Part shown: piece by piece, positions 19,958 through 30,375 of the stretch
Numbering within the stretch: the stretch's first letter is position 1
Layout of the letters: every line of letters starts with the position of its first letter
Source: Lunularia cruciata
Lineage: Eukaryota; Streptophyta; Marchantiopsida; Lunulariales; Lunulariaceae
DNA: 64,000 nt
NCBI GenBank assembly: GCA_948567375.1
Contig: OX419757.1
Span: forward strand, 8,928,001-8,992,000
Direction: 5' to 3'
Program-made: the position numbers and the translations under genes
The notes under the pieces: model-generated
The model's input: only the letters and a program-made list of their open reading frames with translations
Databases searched by the model: none
Told to the model about the DNA's origin: nothing

Positions 19958-22797
19958 ATGGTATACCCTTTAGGATTGAGTTATTGCCAAGAAGTACTCC
20001 AATGAGTCAACCAATCTATCGAATCTCACCAAATGAGTGGGATGCGCTTCAAACAACACTACCAGATTAGTTGTAGAAGGATTTCATATAACATATTACA
20101 TCTCCTTGGGGAGCACCGGTACTTTTTGTACCAAAGAAGGATGGAAGACTTTACTTCTACATTGATTACCATGGTCTCAACAAACAAATAGAGAAGAATG
20201 CATATCCCTTGCCTTGAATTGATGACTTGCTTGATCAATTGAGTAGATCATGATACTTCTCCAAGTTGGATCTTCAAAGCGGCTATTGGCACAAGGTGTG
20301 CCAATAGCCGTATCTTCTCTATCAACGTCCCATTGATAGAGAAGATATGTGCAAAAGATTGCCTTTGGCATAAGGTATATGTATTTTGAGTGGAGAGTTT
20401 TGCCTTTCGGGCTTACCAGTGCTCAAGTAGTCTTCATAAATCAGATGCATTGGATGTTGGATGTGCTATTGGATTTGGTACATGGTGGTGTTCTTGGATG
20501 ATATTTTAATCTATAGCAAGATAAAGGCAAAACATGAAAATCATGTGTAATAAGTGCTCAGACAACTATGGTAGTGGAATTTTTATTGTAAGAAGTCAAA
20601 GTGTGCCTTTTGGCAGAAGGAAGGTATTTTTTAGGTCACAAGATCTCATTAGAGGGGATCAAGATGGAAGAGGAGAAAATCAAGGCCATTATTAATTGGT
20701 CTACTCTAAAGGATACTACAAAAGTACATGCTTTTATGGATTGGCAAGTTTTACCAACAATTCATCCATTACTATGCTCATGTGACCACACCATTGACCA
20801 ACCTCTTGCAAAAGAACTGAAGCTTTGAATGGACCACCAAGCATGAAGAATCATTCCAGAAGTAGAAATATATTGTGTCTTCAAGACCTATTCTTCAACC
20901 ATATGACCCTCAACTACCTTGTGTGGTTGATTTTGCAATTGGACTTGTGTTGCAATAAGAATTTCCAAATTAGTTACATCCTATCGCCTTTATGTCATAC
21001 CAACTAAAGACTATAGAAAATAATTACTCTACCCAAGATCAAGTACAACTAGCAATGGTATATGCCACCAAGGTATGGAAGATTTATCTCTTGGGAAAGT
21101 AAGTAATCATGCAAACCAATCACAAACCCTTGTTGTAGAGATTACATTTGGAGCACATGAAAAGTTGATATCATTGATTGGAAGAATAACTACATTTTTT
21201 TGACAGAAAAATTGAGTACAAACTTGGTTGGTTCCATGTCATCTTTGATGCCCTATCATGAAAACCTGATTTGAAGTCTCTTCCTCTCATCACGGCAACA
21301 TTTACAACAGTGTCAATCAACTCCAAAGTCCAAATCAAGTTTATGATAGCTTTACAACAAGATCCCTTCTTTTAGATGGTACAAGATCATCTTGCAGCAT
21401 GCAACAAGGAGAACAACACCTTCTCCTTCAAGGAAGACCTTCTTTATTATGGGAATTGGATCTATGTTCCAACCAAGGGTGATCTTTGACTTGTGTGCCT
21501 TCAAGAAGCCCATGATTTACCAATCATTGGTCACATGGGTGTGAACAAGATCTTTGGGTACCCTCCAACACCTATGGTGGTGGTCCAACATTGCACAAGA
21601 TGTTTGAGAGTTTGTCCAATCTTGTGAGAGTTGTCAACATAATAAGGCCAACAACCAAAAACCAAGTGGACTCCTTCAACCACTCCGTATTCCATCTGCT
21701 TGATGGGAACATGTGAGTTTAGATCTCATCACGTCCTTGGCCAAGACAAAGTAAGGTCACACAACAATTTTGATGTTTGTGGATAAGCTTAGTAAGCAAA
21801 TCCATTTGGCACAAACCTTTGATACAATGGATGCTCTAACATTGGCCCAGATCTACTTCAACAACATCTTCAAGCATCATGTGATGCATCATATACTCAT
21901 CTTCAACCGTGACCCTTGTTTCGTTGGAAAATTTTGGCAACTACTCCTCCAGATACTTGGCACCAAACTTGCTTTGACCATGGCCTAACTTCCTCAAAAT
22001 AATGGGCAAATTAAATGTGCAATTGCACCTTGGAAGATATGCTTTGTGCTTTCATCAATGTTCACTATACCAATTGGGACAAGTGTCTTGTAGTTGCTAA
22101 GTTTGCCTACAATAATTCCAAACGTGCAAGCATCGGATTCTCTCCTTTCTTCCATAATTTTAGCCAATATCCATTTGTTTCAGATTCTCTTCTTGCTCCT
22201 CCTCCATCTCATGTCCCTCATACTTCCACCTTCTTGACCACCATATCCCAATCCCTACAACAAGCCAAATCCCATCTCCTTGTTGCTCAAAATCATCAAA
22301 AACAATATGCGGACCAACATCATCGTGATCTCACTTTTCAACTTGGTGATAAGGTCATGCTTTCTTCTAGTAACCTACTCCTTCCACTTGATACCCAAGT
22401 CCATAAACTTACTCCTAATTGGATAGGTCCATTTGATGTCACCCAAATCATTTCTCTTGTTGCTTATTAACTTGCCTTGCCTTCTCATATGCAAATCCAT
22501 CCTATACTCCACATTTCCAATCCATCTAGTTTGTTTCTAATCCATCTTCCTTTCCTCTTGTGTCCAACCCCATCCTCCTCCCATGCCTATCAAAAATCAT
22601 GAGGAGTATGAAGTTGATTGTATCCTTGCATGTCATCACATTCAACACGGCCAAGTACAAGGTCCTTTGGAAAAGGTATCCCCTTCATGATGCTACTTAG
22701 AAGCCTCTTGTTCATCTTCAAAATGCACAAACAACCATCCCAAGAGTTTGAAGCTTCAATGGTGATAAGAACGTCATCAACTAACGGTAGAGGAATA
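19958..22797 (+). pseudogene. B2 RT, RNase H, integrase and chromodomain remnants
   Basis: It resumes the pol interrupted at 12151. RT motifs run from about 20090 ([11 protein letters not shown]-like) through the rearranged SGY region at 20280 to FLDDILIYS-like sequence near 20495-20520. RNase H remains lie near 20910-21250 and the integrase zinc-binding region near 21480-21640. The core and C-terminus (NNSKRASIGFSPFF, GDKVMLSSSNLL) reach about 22470. A chromodomain follows near 22595-22765 (EYEVDCILACHHIQHGQ, then a frameshifted WKGYP segment in B3 style). Many stops occur and integration and RT activity are lost. Confidence 0.85.
20280..20347 (+). repeat. Two back-to-back perfect inverted repeats inside the B2 RT
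   Basis: Arms 20280-20293 and 20297-20310 are perfect 14-bp complements with a 3-base loop. Arms 20311-20325 and 20333-20347 are perfect 15-bp complements with a 7-base loop. B3 has none of this at the same place (41259-41300): there the left and right outer arms are almost adjacent. The extra 30-odd bases in B2 are therefore the inverted copy of the left flank followed by the inverted copy of the right flank. Confidence 0.9.
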
Positions 22798-23255
22798 TAT
22801 AACAATATGTAGTTTACCGACAAATTAGTCAAGACAAACAAAGTAGCAAAATTAGTCTAGAATATTCTAGAATCATCTAGGAAGCTACTTAGAACCTTCC
22901 AAGTATTGGATAACATGCATGCCAAGTGGTGACTTATAGGAGGAAGCTTCTTAGGACGCTTAGCTTGCATGCCAAGTAGGGGGCTTCTTGGGAAGCTTCC
23001 TAGCTAGCTTAGCTTGCACGCAAAGTAGATGGCTTCTAGAAGAAAGCTTCTTGAAAAGATTCCCGGTTATTGTGACTTGCACTCTAAGAAAGGGACTTGA
23101 GGAAGCTTCTCAAGAACCTTGTATATTTCTTTATAAATACCAAAGCCTAAGCTCATGTTGGGCATTTGGAGTTTCACTCATTCAAGTGTCCCGATGTGAT
23201 CTTCCACTCCGATCTTCCATTCTCCTATTTCTCTCCTCGGTCTTGGTCTTGTATA
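22798..23255 (+). mobile_element. 3' LTR of B2
   Basis: It starts TATAACAATATG after the purine-rich GGTAGAGGAATA and ends CTTGTATA where other copies end CTTTTACA. It shares the start variant with the 5' LTR at 6170. It is followed by CCTTT, one base different from the CCTTG before the 5' LTR. Confidence 0.85.
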
Positions 23256-23269
23256 CCTTTGATCAGATA

Positions 23270-23370
23270 CATGGATTGGTGAACTATTAGTGAGCTCCAT
23301 CCTTTTATTAGTTGCTTGCATGGGTGACATGTTGGTTCTTGTCCTATCTAGTTGATCAATCAATTTGGAC
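23270..23370 (-). repeat. Segment related to 38440-38510, next to a family B LTR
   Basis: On the minus strand, TAGGACAAGAACCAACATG followed by TCACCCATGCAAGC and GGATGGAGCT matches, at moderate identity, the plus-strand stretch near 38445 just before the B3 5' LTR. Both encode a short (R)T(N/D)MSP(M/I)Q stretch. It is probably part of an unrecognised repeat; no more of it could be followed. Confidence 0.45.
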
Positions 23371-25130
23371 TATAAAGAATCTTTAGGGAATTTTATTGTA
23401 GGAATCTTAAAAAGAATCTTAAAAATTGAATGGATGAAGTACCATTGAAAAGATCTTGATGAGACAAATAGGAAGGAAAGAAGGCTAACCTGTTCTCCCA
23501 TGGGCCAAATGTCACCTATTTTCAAGGCCTAATTCATCCTTTTAGGCCCTCAAAATTGGCTCTAAAGGTTTTATGTTGTTTTCAACTCTTGCCCTATTAG
23601 AAGAAGTATTCTTTTAGTGATACCTCTATCTTATCTACTTAGTCCATCATATATAACATCCTTCCAGATGTCACCAAACCAATTTTCACCTCTAGATAAT
23701 ATCTCTAGCTATTGGTATTACAATACAGTCTCACATTGTCTTGATGCAACTCCATGGGCGAGAAGTAGTATCCATTGGGAGAAGAGGGCTAATAAGGTTC
23801 AAGTAGTGGCATCTCTCTCATGTTCTTCTGCCAAGATAGCTTGTAATAGTAGGAAAAGCATAGACCCACAAGCTATCATAAGGGCATGGGAATCCAAGTA
23901 TACATGTGAGGCCTTGGTAACCTTGGAAGGAAAGCCTGAACAGGATCTTGTGGGTGTAACCAAGCATATGAGTCTGGTGGTGCTTAAAGAGAGAGGACAA
24001 GATTATGAAGAGAGTCTATGAGAGTGGGCTGAAATTGGCCACCACTCTCATCCATATGAATCAAGCTCACTTTTGACAATGTGCTCGCCCAATCCCTACC
24101 CACAAACCATCAAGACAAGATTGCATTGGCGTTAGTGTGGTAGAACATACGGAGTGTGAGGAGGGATCTAGCCCAATATTGGTGTTGGATCTGTAGTACT
24201 ATGAAGGATATAGCATTGTAATGGTAGTGAGGCTATAGAGCTAGGGAGAAGGGGTGTGGGATGGAGAATTGAGGGGTTAGTAGTGGTAGGAGAAGGGGTC
24301 ATGAGAGGGAGATGGTAATTGTGTGAGTCATGATATCAAAGATCCTCCATGGGAAAATCAAGCAAGGAAGGTTCCTCCATTGAAGATGGTAGAGGATATG
24401 GCTTGGGGATGGAAGTGAATGCATATTGAAGAACTTGAGCCATTGTAAGGATATGTTGAAATAGCCAAGGGTAGGGTCTACTCCCAACATATACATATGA
24501 GGAATGGAGGATAGATGAGGAGCCTGGCCTATGGAAGTCCCTCTAGCTACTTGTGCTAAAGAACAAAAGTGAAACATCATAGATTACTCTACGAAAAATC
24601 CACTTGGAACAAAGGATACAAAGAGTGACACATAACTAAAAGATGAAACAATAAAAAAAGATACTATGGAACAAACACCAATGATGAGATAATAAAAATC
24701 TGAAAGAAATGATAGAGAAGCAAATCCATGATATGGAAGCAAAGAAGAAAGATAGAAAGGAAGAGAAGAGGGAGAAGAAACCAAATATAGAGAAAGCCTA
24801 AGAGAAAGCCAATAGGAAATGAGAGAAGGGCATATCTATCTGAAAAAAGTACCCCATCCCCCACCACACCACCTGTTCTTCCAATTGAACAATGAACTAC
24901 TCTAAAGCCGAACCACCTGGTTATGAAGTCACAGGTCTCAAAATCGCTAAGAGTTGACTATAGTAAAATAGTAAAGACTATCCTCAGTTGATAAATCCCT
25001 AATTTGGATTTAATCTTGATGGTCCATTGCCCCTTGAATGCCCCTACGCTTGGACCTCTCTCCTATACCTATCTCCTATACCGATCTTGTTGACTTGACT
25101 CCACGATTGTCTTCTTAGTGAGATTCCATG
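23371..25130. other. No gene recognised
   Basis: Moderately AT-rich DNA. The longest ORFs (134 codons at 23617-24021 plus, 93 codons at 24299-24580 minus) carry no motif I recognise. From about 24580 the plus strand is A-rich and purine-rich. It may be old repeat sequence without relatives in this window. Confidence 0.5.
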
Positions 25131-25169
25131 GAGAATTATTTATTTCCCAAAAACTGGGAAATAATTCTC
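25131..25169 (+). repeat. Short inverted repeat (hairpin)
   Basis: Arms GAGAATTA..TTTCCCA and TGGGAAATAATTCTC pair around a 5-base loop AAAAC, with a 4-base insertion (25139-25142) in the left arm. It is one of several tight fold-backs in the window. Confidence 0.75.
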
Positions 25170-28100
25170 AATTGCCTATCTTTTGTATGTCTACGATGAT
25201 GTTTCTCTTGTTGGGTATGTGGTTATTTCCGTGGTATGTATCCCTCTCATGCAAGTGATGGGTGTAATGACTTTATTTGCTTGTTTGTTTGCTAATCCAT
25301 GTTTAGATACCTCAAGGATCAAGCTGCATCTTATGCCTTTCTTGTTCATGTGTAGACAATTATCGCTCACTTGACATTCCTATCTTGTTTATACCTGATA
25401 TAGTTTTGCAACGCAAGTTTCCCAATGACTCCTTCTCGTAGTGTTCTTGCAGATTTCACCTGTCTAAAGTCTAGCTAATCAGTCAAATCTTGCCATCTAA
25501 GTGGGTTCAGTAAAGCTTAACCTTGATGCCCCTACACTATGACGTAAAACTTGTTCTATGTATTAGGTTTCTACTGATTGCTATGTTCTAGAAGCATCGT
25601 ATAGACCACCCGCTGTGGTTTTGCTGTAGTAAAGTTTATTTTTATTCTTATTTTTTGTTCCTCGTTGAGATGAGACTCTTCTTTCTTTTGGACTCCTACC
25701 CTTCGATTATTTTTTGGACTAGTCCTATGTTATATGCCTTTGAATTTTCTTTATAGTTAATCTCGATTGAATCAAATACTCCTAATCACATAGATTGAGC
25801 AATCTGTGTCAAACATCACGTAGGTCAAGGCATCTGTCATGTAGCACCTTCTCTCACTCTCCCGCATTTGAGATCAAGGAATTTATCTTGAATGTCCCAC
25901 TCTATCAATTTCTGATGTGCCAGTTTCAGCCTTCCCAATTCCTTACGATAATCTTAATTTCACACGCTAATATTGAGTTCTTAAAGATCAGTTTCTCAAT
26001 TCCTGACAATAATCACAATATCTCACTTTAATCTCTCGCTCTCATGATCAGCACTCTCACTTCTATGTACTCTCATCAATTGCAAAACCCCTTTGCTTTT
26101 CTTTAGTAAATTTCATGGACTCGTCAGGGGGTTTTAGAAATAGTTTTGACGGATGTTTACGAGATAAATAATAAACTTAATAATTATTTTTAGTGAATTC
26201 TGTAAGGAAATGAGGTGCTAATAAATGAACGCCCCATAATATTGTGTTACGGTGGTGTATCTAGTGCAAGTTGCGTTCATATATTAAAATCAGGTTTTAT
26301 ATAAATCAGGTGTTATTTTTAAAGACGTGAGTTGGCTTCTTGAGAGGGTTACTGAATCTTGGTGGGTGATTCTTAAAAGTGTGATTTATGAAAAAATTTG
26401 GGGGATCCAAAATGCCACTCTCAGTTATTCAAATTCACCATCTGTGTGCAAATGCTCTATCAGTAAACTAAACCGGCAGGGTTTGTAATATCGCATTGCT
26501 GTGGTGATTCATTCCATAGATTAGTCCAGCAAGGGAGATAACTCTATTATGGAACATGATATGTGTCGCACTACTACAACTAAGAAATTGATTGGAGGTT
26601 GAGGAATTTTACTCCAAAAAGGTAGCAAAATTTTAGCAATGGGAGATCAAGTATCTGCTGACAATGCAAGCTCACATTTGGATGCAGAACCAACGGGTGC
26701 AATCAAGCGACTACGAGTAGCTACGGGCACCATAAAGCGACAACAGGCAAAATCCCATTTAATTCTAAATTAACACATTACTAAATTAACAAATTACATT
26801 GGGCGGCAACTAGCACTGACCAGATTCACTCTAAACCAGGCATTTCATTAAATCTAAATTATAATTAATACTTTACAATGTGCCAAAGGAAAACTCCATT
26901 TCTTTTATTTCTTGCGAACCATTCTATTATGGAATTTGGTAATAATAAGGAACTTGACGAAAGTCAGTAATGCATCTATTTTCTTCCTCCGGGCCGCATC
27001 CCTTACCGGTTTAGTGAAGGCTTCATAAAAACCTATATGAAAATATATAGAACTTTGGGAAACTATCTCTGAAACCCCCTATTCTTGATAAACCCTAAAC
27101 CCACCCTTACGGCCCATTTCCTAATAACCCTCCCTTTCGATTCGGGTCAAGCGTGTCCGTCCACCCCGGCGGTTGAAAACGAGCTCCCCACAATATTCAA
27201 GTTCCCTCCGGCATCTGTAATCATTGTAGATCCTAAGTCGCTTTGTTACTTGGCCAAGTTTCGTTCGTTTCGTTCGGAAAGGAGTACATTTTCTTCTTCT
27301 CTCCGGTCCCATGCTTGGATGCTTAGATGGGATATCATGTAACGTGGACCCCGAACGGTAGTACAACTCGCTTTGTACATGTTGCAGTGAGGATGGCAGC
27401 AGAAACAAAAAAATTGATGGTAGCAGTTACGGATATTATTTTCTAAAAACTTAAGAGAATGCGCTTTCAACCGTTACAATTTTTTTCCCCAAAAGTCGTT
27501 ATGGAAGTTACTAGGTGTTTATAATATGACATAGGCCAGAAATACCTTACACATATTTATGATTTCTGCCTAGTGATGTATTAAATTACTTTTTCCCTGA
27601 TTATTTAGAAGCTTTTCTAAAGCTTATAGTAGCCATTCCATTCTAGCAATTGTATATACTAAATCAAATTTATAAAACTATTCATTTATATTTTTTCATG
27701 GCAGTATTTAAATCTTTCTAAGAATAGTTATTTGACTTTGAAAACCCCTCTTCCCATCTGTTCGTTATGGAGTTCTTGGAAATAGGGCTTATTAGAGTTT
27801 TCCATTCTAATTTTTTACCGAATTATATGGGAATGAGTTTATTTGAGTAAATATTTACGGGATTCCCGAAGGCCCAATAGGCTTGGAATGAACAAGGTTA
27901 TAAACTGAATACTAAAATGTCGAGAAATCGGGAGAGAGTAATGTGAGAGTATATGAAAATGGATCGAAAATCGTCAAATTGATGACCTTATCACTCATCT
28001 CATAAAATCTGAAGAAACTACCCATAAAATGACTTACGGAATAGTTGTGGAACTGCGTAGAGTCAGCCGGGATTCAATTAGCTACAATTGATTGGTATTA

Positions 28101-28293
28101 CAATCTATTCAAATTTAAATAATGCAACCTACTCCAATATGGTGCTAAAAGGCAACTTAAATGTTGCAAATTTGACTGAAGAAGTCCAAGCAAAGTCCTA
28201 GTAGATCATGTAGGTAACGAAAGAATTAAGTAAAATATCGATTCAAAAGGTGTGGTGCCCCTATTTACATTTTCATTACTCATATTTACTTGT
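25170..28293. other. No gene recognised
   Basis: AT-rich DNA with many short ORFs below 100 codons. Around 27000-27400 the base composition is more balanced and ORFs of 85-95 codons occur on both strands, but without a recognisable domain or clear splice structure. I see no LTR, TIR or RNA gene here. Confidence 0.5.
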
Positions 28294-28415
28294 GAATGTG
28301 GCGTTAATTTAGATTTAGTAAGTTCTATATGATTTGTTAAAAGAAATTTAGTACGGATGTGACGTTAACTTAGATTTGGTAAGTTCTATATGATTGTTAA
28401 ATTTTTTAGTACGAA
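28294..28415 (+). repeat. Tandem duplication, about 60-bp unit, 2 copies
   Basis: The block GATGTGGCGTTAATTTAGAT..TTTAGTACG recurs once in tandem (28294-28355 and 28356-28415) with a few substitutions and small gaps. No function is evident. Confidence 0.75.
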
Positions 28416-28687
28416 TGATAGTTACCCATGATGGCATAAAAAATATGTAAGGAAGTGTTAGTATGTTCCACAAATGACACAAGTTAAGAAAAACTTCTTG
28501 TTGATCTGAAATGATCAGTTGGTAGTAGCAGCTAACGTTATTGTTAGAAATCTCACACGTGATCTATTTTTGGAGAGGTGATTACACATTTTCCATGATG
28601 AAGAACAAGTAAAGCAACAACAACCAAGGTCTCTAAGTGCAGGGTCATTTTTTCTTTCTCTTGCTTTGGAATTATATAAATTCACAT

Positions 28688-29090
28688 GTTTATCAAGCTA
28701 GCGGAGCACGCAAGAGCTAGAGCTTTGGAGTTAGAGTGAACAGAACGCAAAAGCTAGAGTTTGGAGTTATATGGAATGATGAATACCATATTTAACATGT
28801 TTAAACATTTAAACATCCTTGATAAACATGTTAAATATTTATCAAGGATTGTGTGCTAGCTTACCATTTGAGATTCCAGTTTCATTTAACTGTTTTGAAA
28901 TTAGTTTAGATAATTTATGTCATTGTTATAGAAAGAGCAATCATTTTTTCATCAAGCTAGAGGAGCAGAGCAGGCAAAAGCTAGGGCTTTGGAGTTACAT
29001 GTAATGATGAATATCGCATGAATATCGCATCTAATATGTTTATCAAGGATTGTGTGCTTATTTAAGATTCTACTTTCATTTTAATATCTT
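28688..29090 (+). repeat. Imperfect direct duplication with internal palindromes
   Basis: Two related blocks, 28688-28900 and 28949-29090, share ATCAAGCTAG.GGAGCA, AAAGCTAG.G.TTTGGAGTTA, ATGATGAATA and TATCAAGGATTGTGTGCT in the same order. The first copy alone carries overlapping perfect inverted repeats: TTTAACATGTTTA (28791-28803) with TAAACATGTTAAA (28823-28835), and ATCCTTGATAAA (28815-28826) with TTTATCAAGGAT (28838-28849). The palindromes contain inverted copies of the neighbouring TTTATCAAGGAT block. Confidence 0.75.
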
Positions 29091-30375
29091 ATTATTTATT
29101 TTAAATAATATATATTATTCTTAGAAAAGAACATTGGTTATAATAATATACACGAAAGCCATCCACTAAGATGCTATTTCCCTGGATCATACCATTTAGA
29201 CAACTCAGGTTCTAGTGCAGAAATATAGATTTGTCTCCCGTGTACGGCGGGATCTTCCCATCGTTCCTGTTTCTTATTCGAGTCGCAGTTTCATCTCTCA
29301 AATATTCCCTGGTATTGGCCTCGTGTTGGCCTCATGCACGTTGTCTTCGCCTCCAGAGATAATTCCATTCAAGGTCTCCATCCGTTGTCCCCATCTGTCT
29401 ATCGTCCCCCATCCCCTACCTACCTTAGACGGTCGCCGTCTTCTCCTACCTTAGACGTAGTAGTAGGCGACAAGGTTACGAACTTGCTTTCTCTAACAGA
29501 ATCTTTATCCTTCATTTTTTCTACGCGGTCGCCCTTGTACTTTCTCTAGCAGAATCTTCGGTGTACAGGGTAATGTAGTTCGTTGACCGCGGTCACTTGT
29601 TCATTTATTTTCACTGCTGTTGACTATAACTTCAACGTTATGTAGTTGGTAGGATTCGCGTCAGCGTCAGAGTACGTCAGCGCGTACCAAGTCAACTCAG
29701 TTTTTAGAAGCTCGTAGAAAATGTAATCTAATAGTTTATAGACCATACGACTTATATGATATTTTCAACGTCACATGGTAAATTTTCCTTATCAATATCA
29801 TTGGAATTCAACCCAATTTTACCTCTTATATCTCATCCTTGTTCGGCTTGACGAGGTCTTCCTTTGTGTTATTCTACGCGGTCTCCCTTTTTCTTTCTTA
29901 GAAACTGAGGTTTACAAGACTTGTCATACATCATACTTGTGTGCGACAAGTCCTACTAGTGATGATAAAGCGCGTCGAATCACGCGATCCGAAATATCAC
30001 CATAGTAAAGCAACAGACCGGAGCAGCAGACCGAGGAGAAACGGACCTTCGCGGAAGCTCCGAAATACTGTGTCTGCGGATCGTGTACTGTATTGGGAAC
30101 ATGCAGCAGCAATGTGACGTCGCTGTCCAGTCCACAACTGAAAGTACATCGCCTTCCAACTTTTGCAAGAAATCTCCTCTGTTATGTCCACACGTTGAAG
30201 TCAAACTGCAAACCAACCGGGTCCCTGGGCATAGGGATATAGACAAACTTATCGTCTCCAAGAAATTTTGAATGGACATGAAGTTACGGTAGTACTGGAA
30301 ATTTAAGGTGACGCCTGTCCAAAATACTGTGGGAAACGTTAAGGATGTGGAACGCAGCAATGTGACAGTTGTGAG
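29091..30375. other. Upstream region of the ankyrin/PGG gene
   Basis: Base composition rises towards the gene from about 29220. No upstream coding exon is recognised; ORFs here are short, and the 154-codon minus-strand ORF (29980-30444) overlaps the start of the real gene and is taken as chance. The region presumably holds promoter and 5' UTR, but I see no confident TATA box. Confidence 0.4.

Larger units (their letters stand above)
6170..23255 (+). mobile_element. Family B chromodomain Ty3 element B2, expanded by nested insertions
   Basis: The two outer LTRs (6170-6638 and 22798-23255) have the same orientation and share the variant start TATAACAATATG, where B3 has TGTGACA and TGTAACA. They are flanked by near-matching 5-mers: CCTTG at 6165-6169 and CCTTT at 23256-23260. 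Between them the family B order is kept in pieces: leader (6639-6692), gag and protease (about 10751-12151), RT, RNase H, integrase and chromodomain (19958-22797). Intervening DNA is a purine-rich block (6693-8242), the C2 fragment (8243-10750) and the intact C1 element (12152-19953). I infer one ancestral insertion. The pol is full of stops. Confidence 0.7.

Noticed and set aside
23617-24021. 134-codon plus-strand ORF
   Set aside because: No motif, no relative in the window, low-complexity start; too weak to call a gene.
26570-26600. CACTACTACAACTAAGAAA as a possible CACTA transposon end
   Set aside because: No matching inverted end or target duplication was found; a partial match alone is common by chance.
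27085-27408. Overlapping ORFs of 85-95 codons as a possible gene
   Set aside because: Open on both strands without recognisable protein, start context or splice partners.
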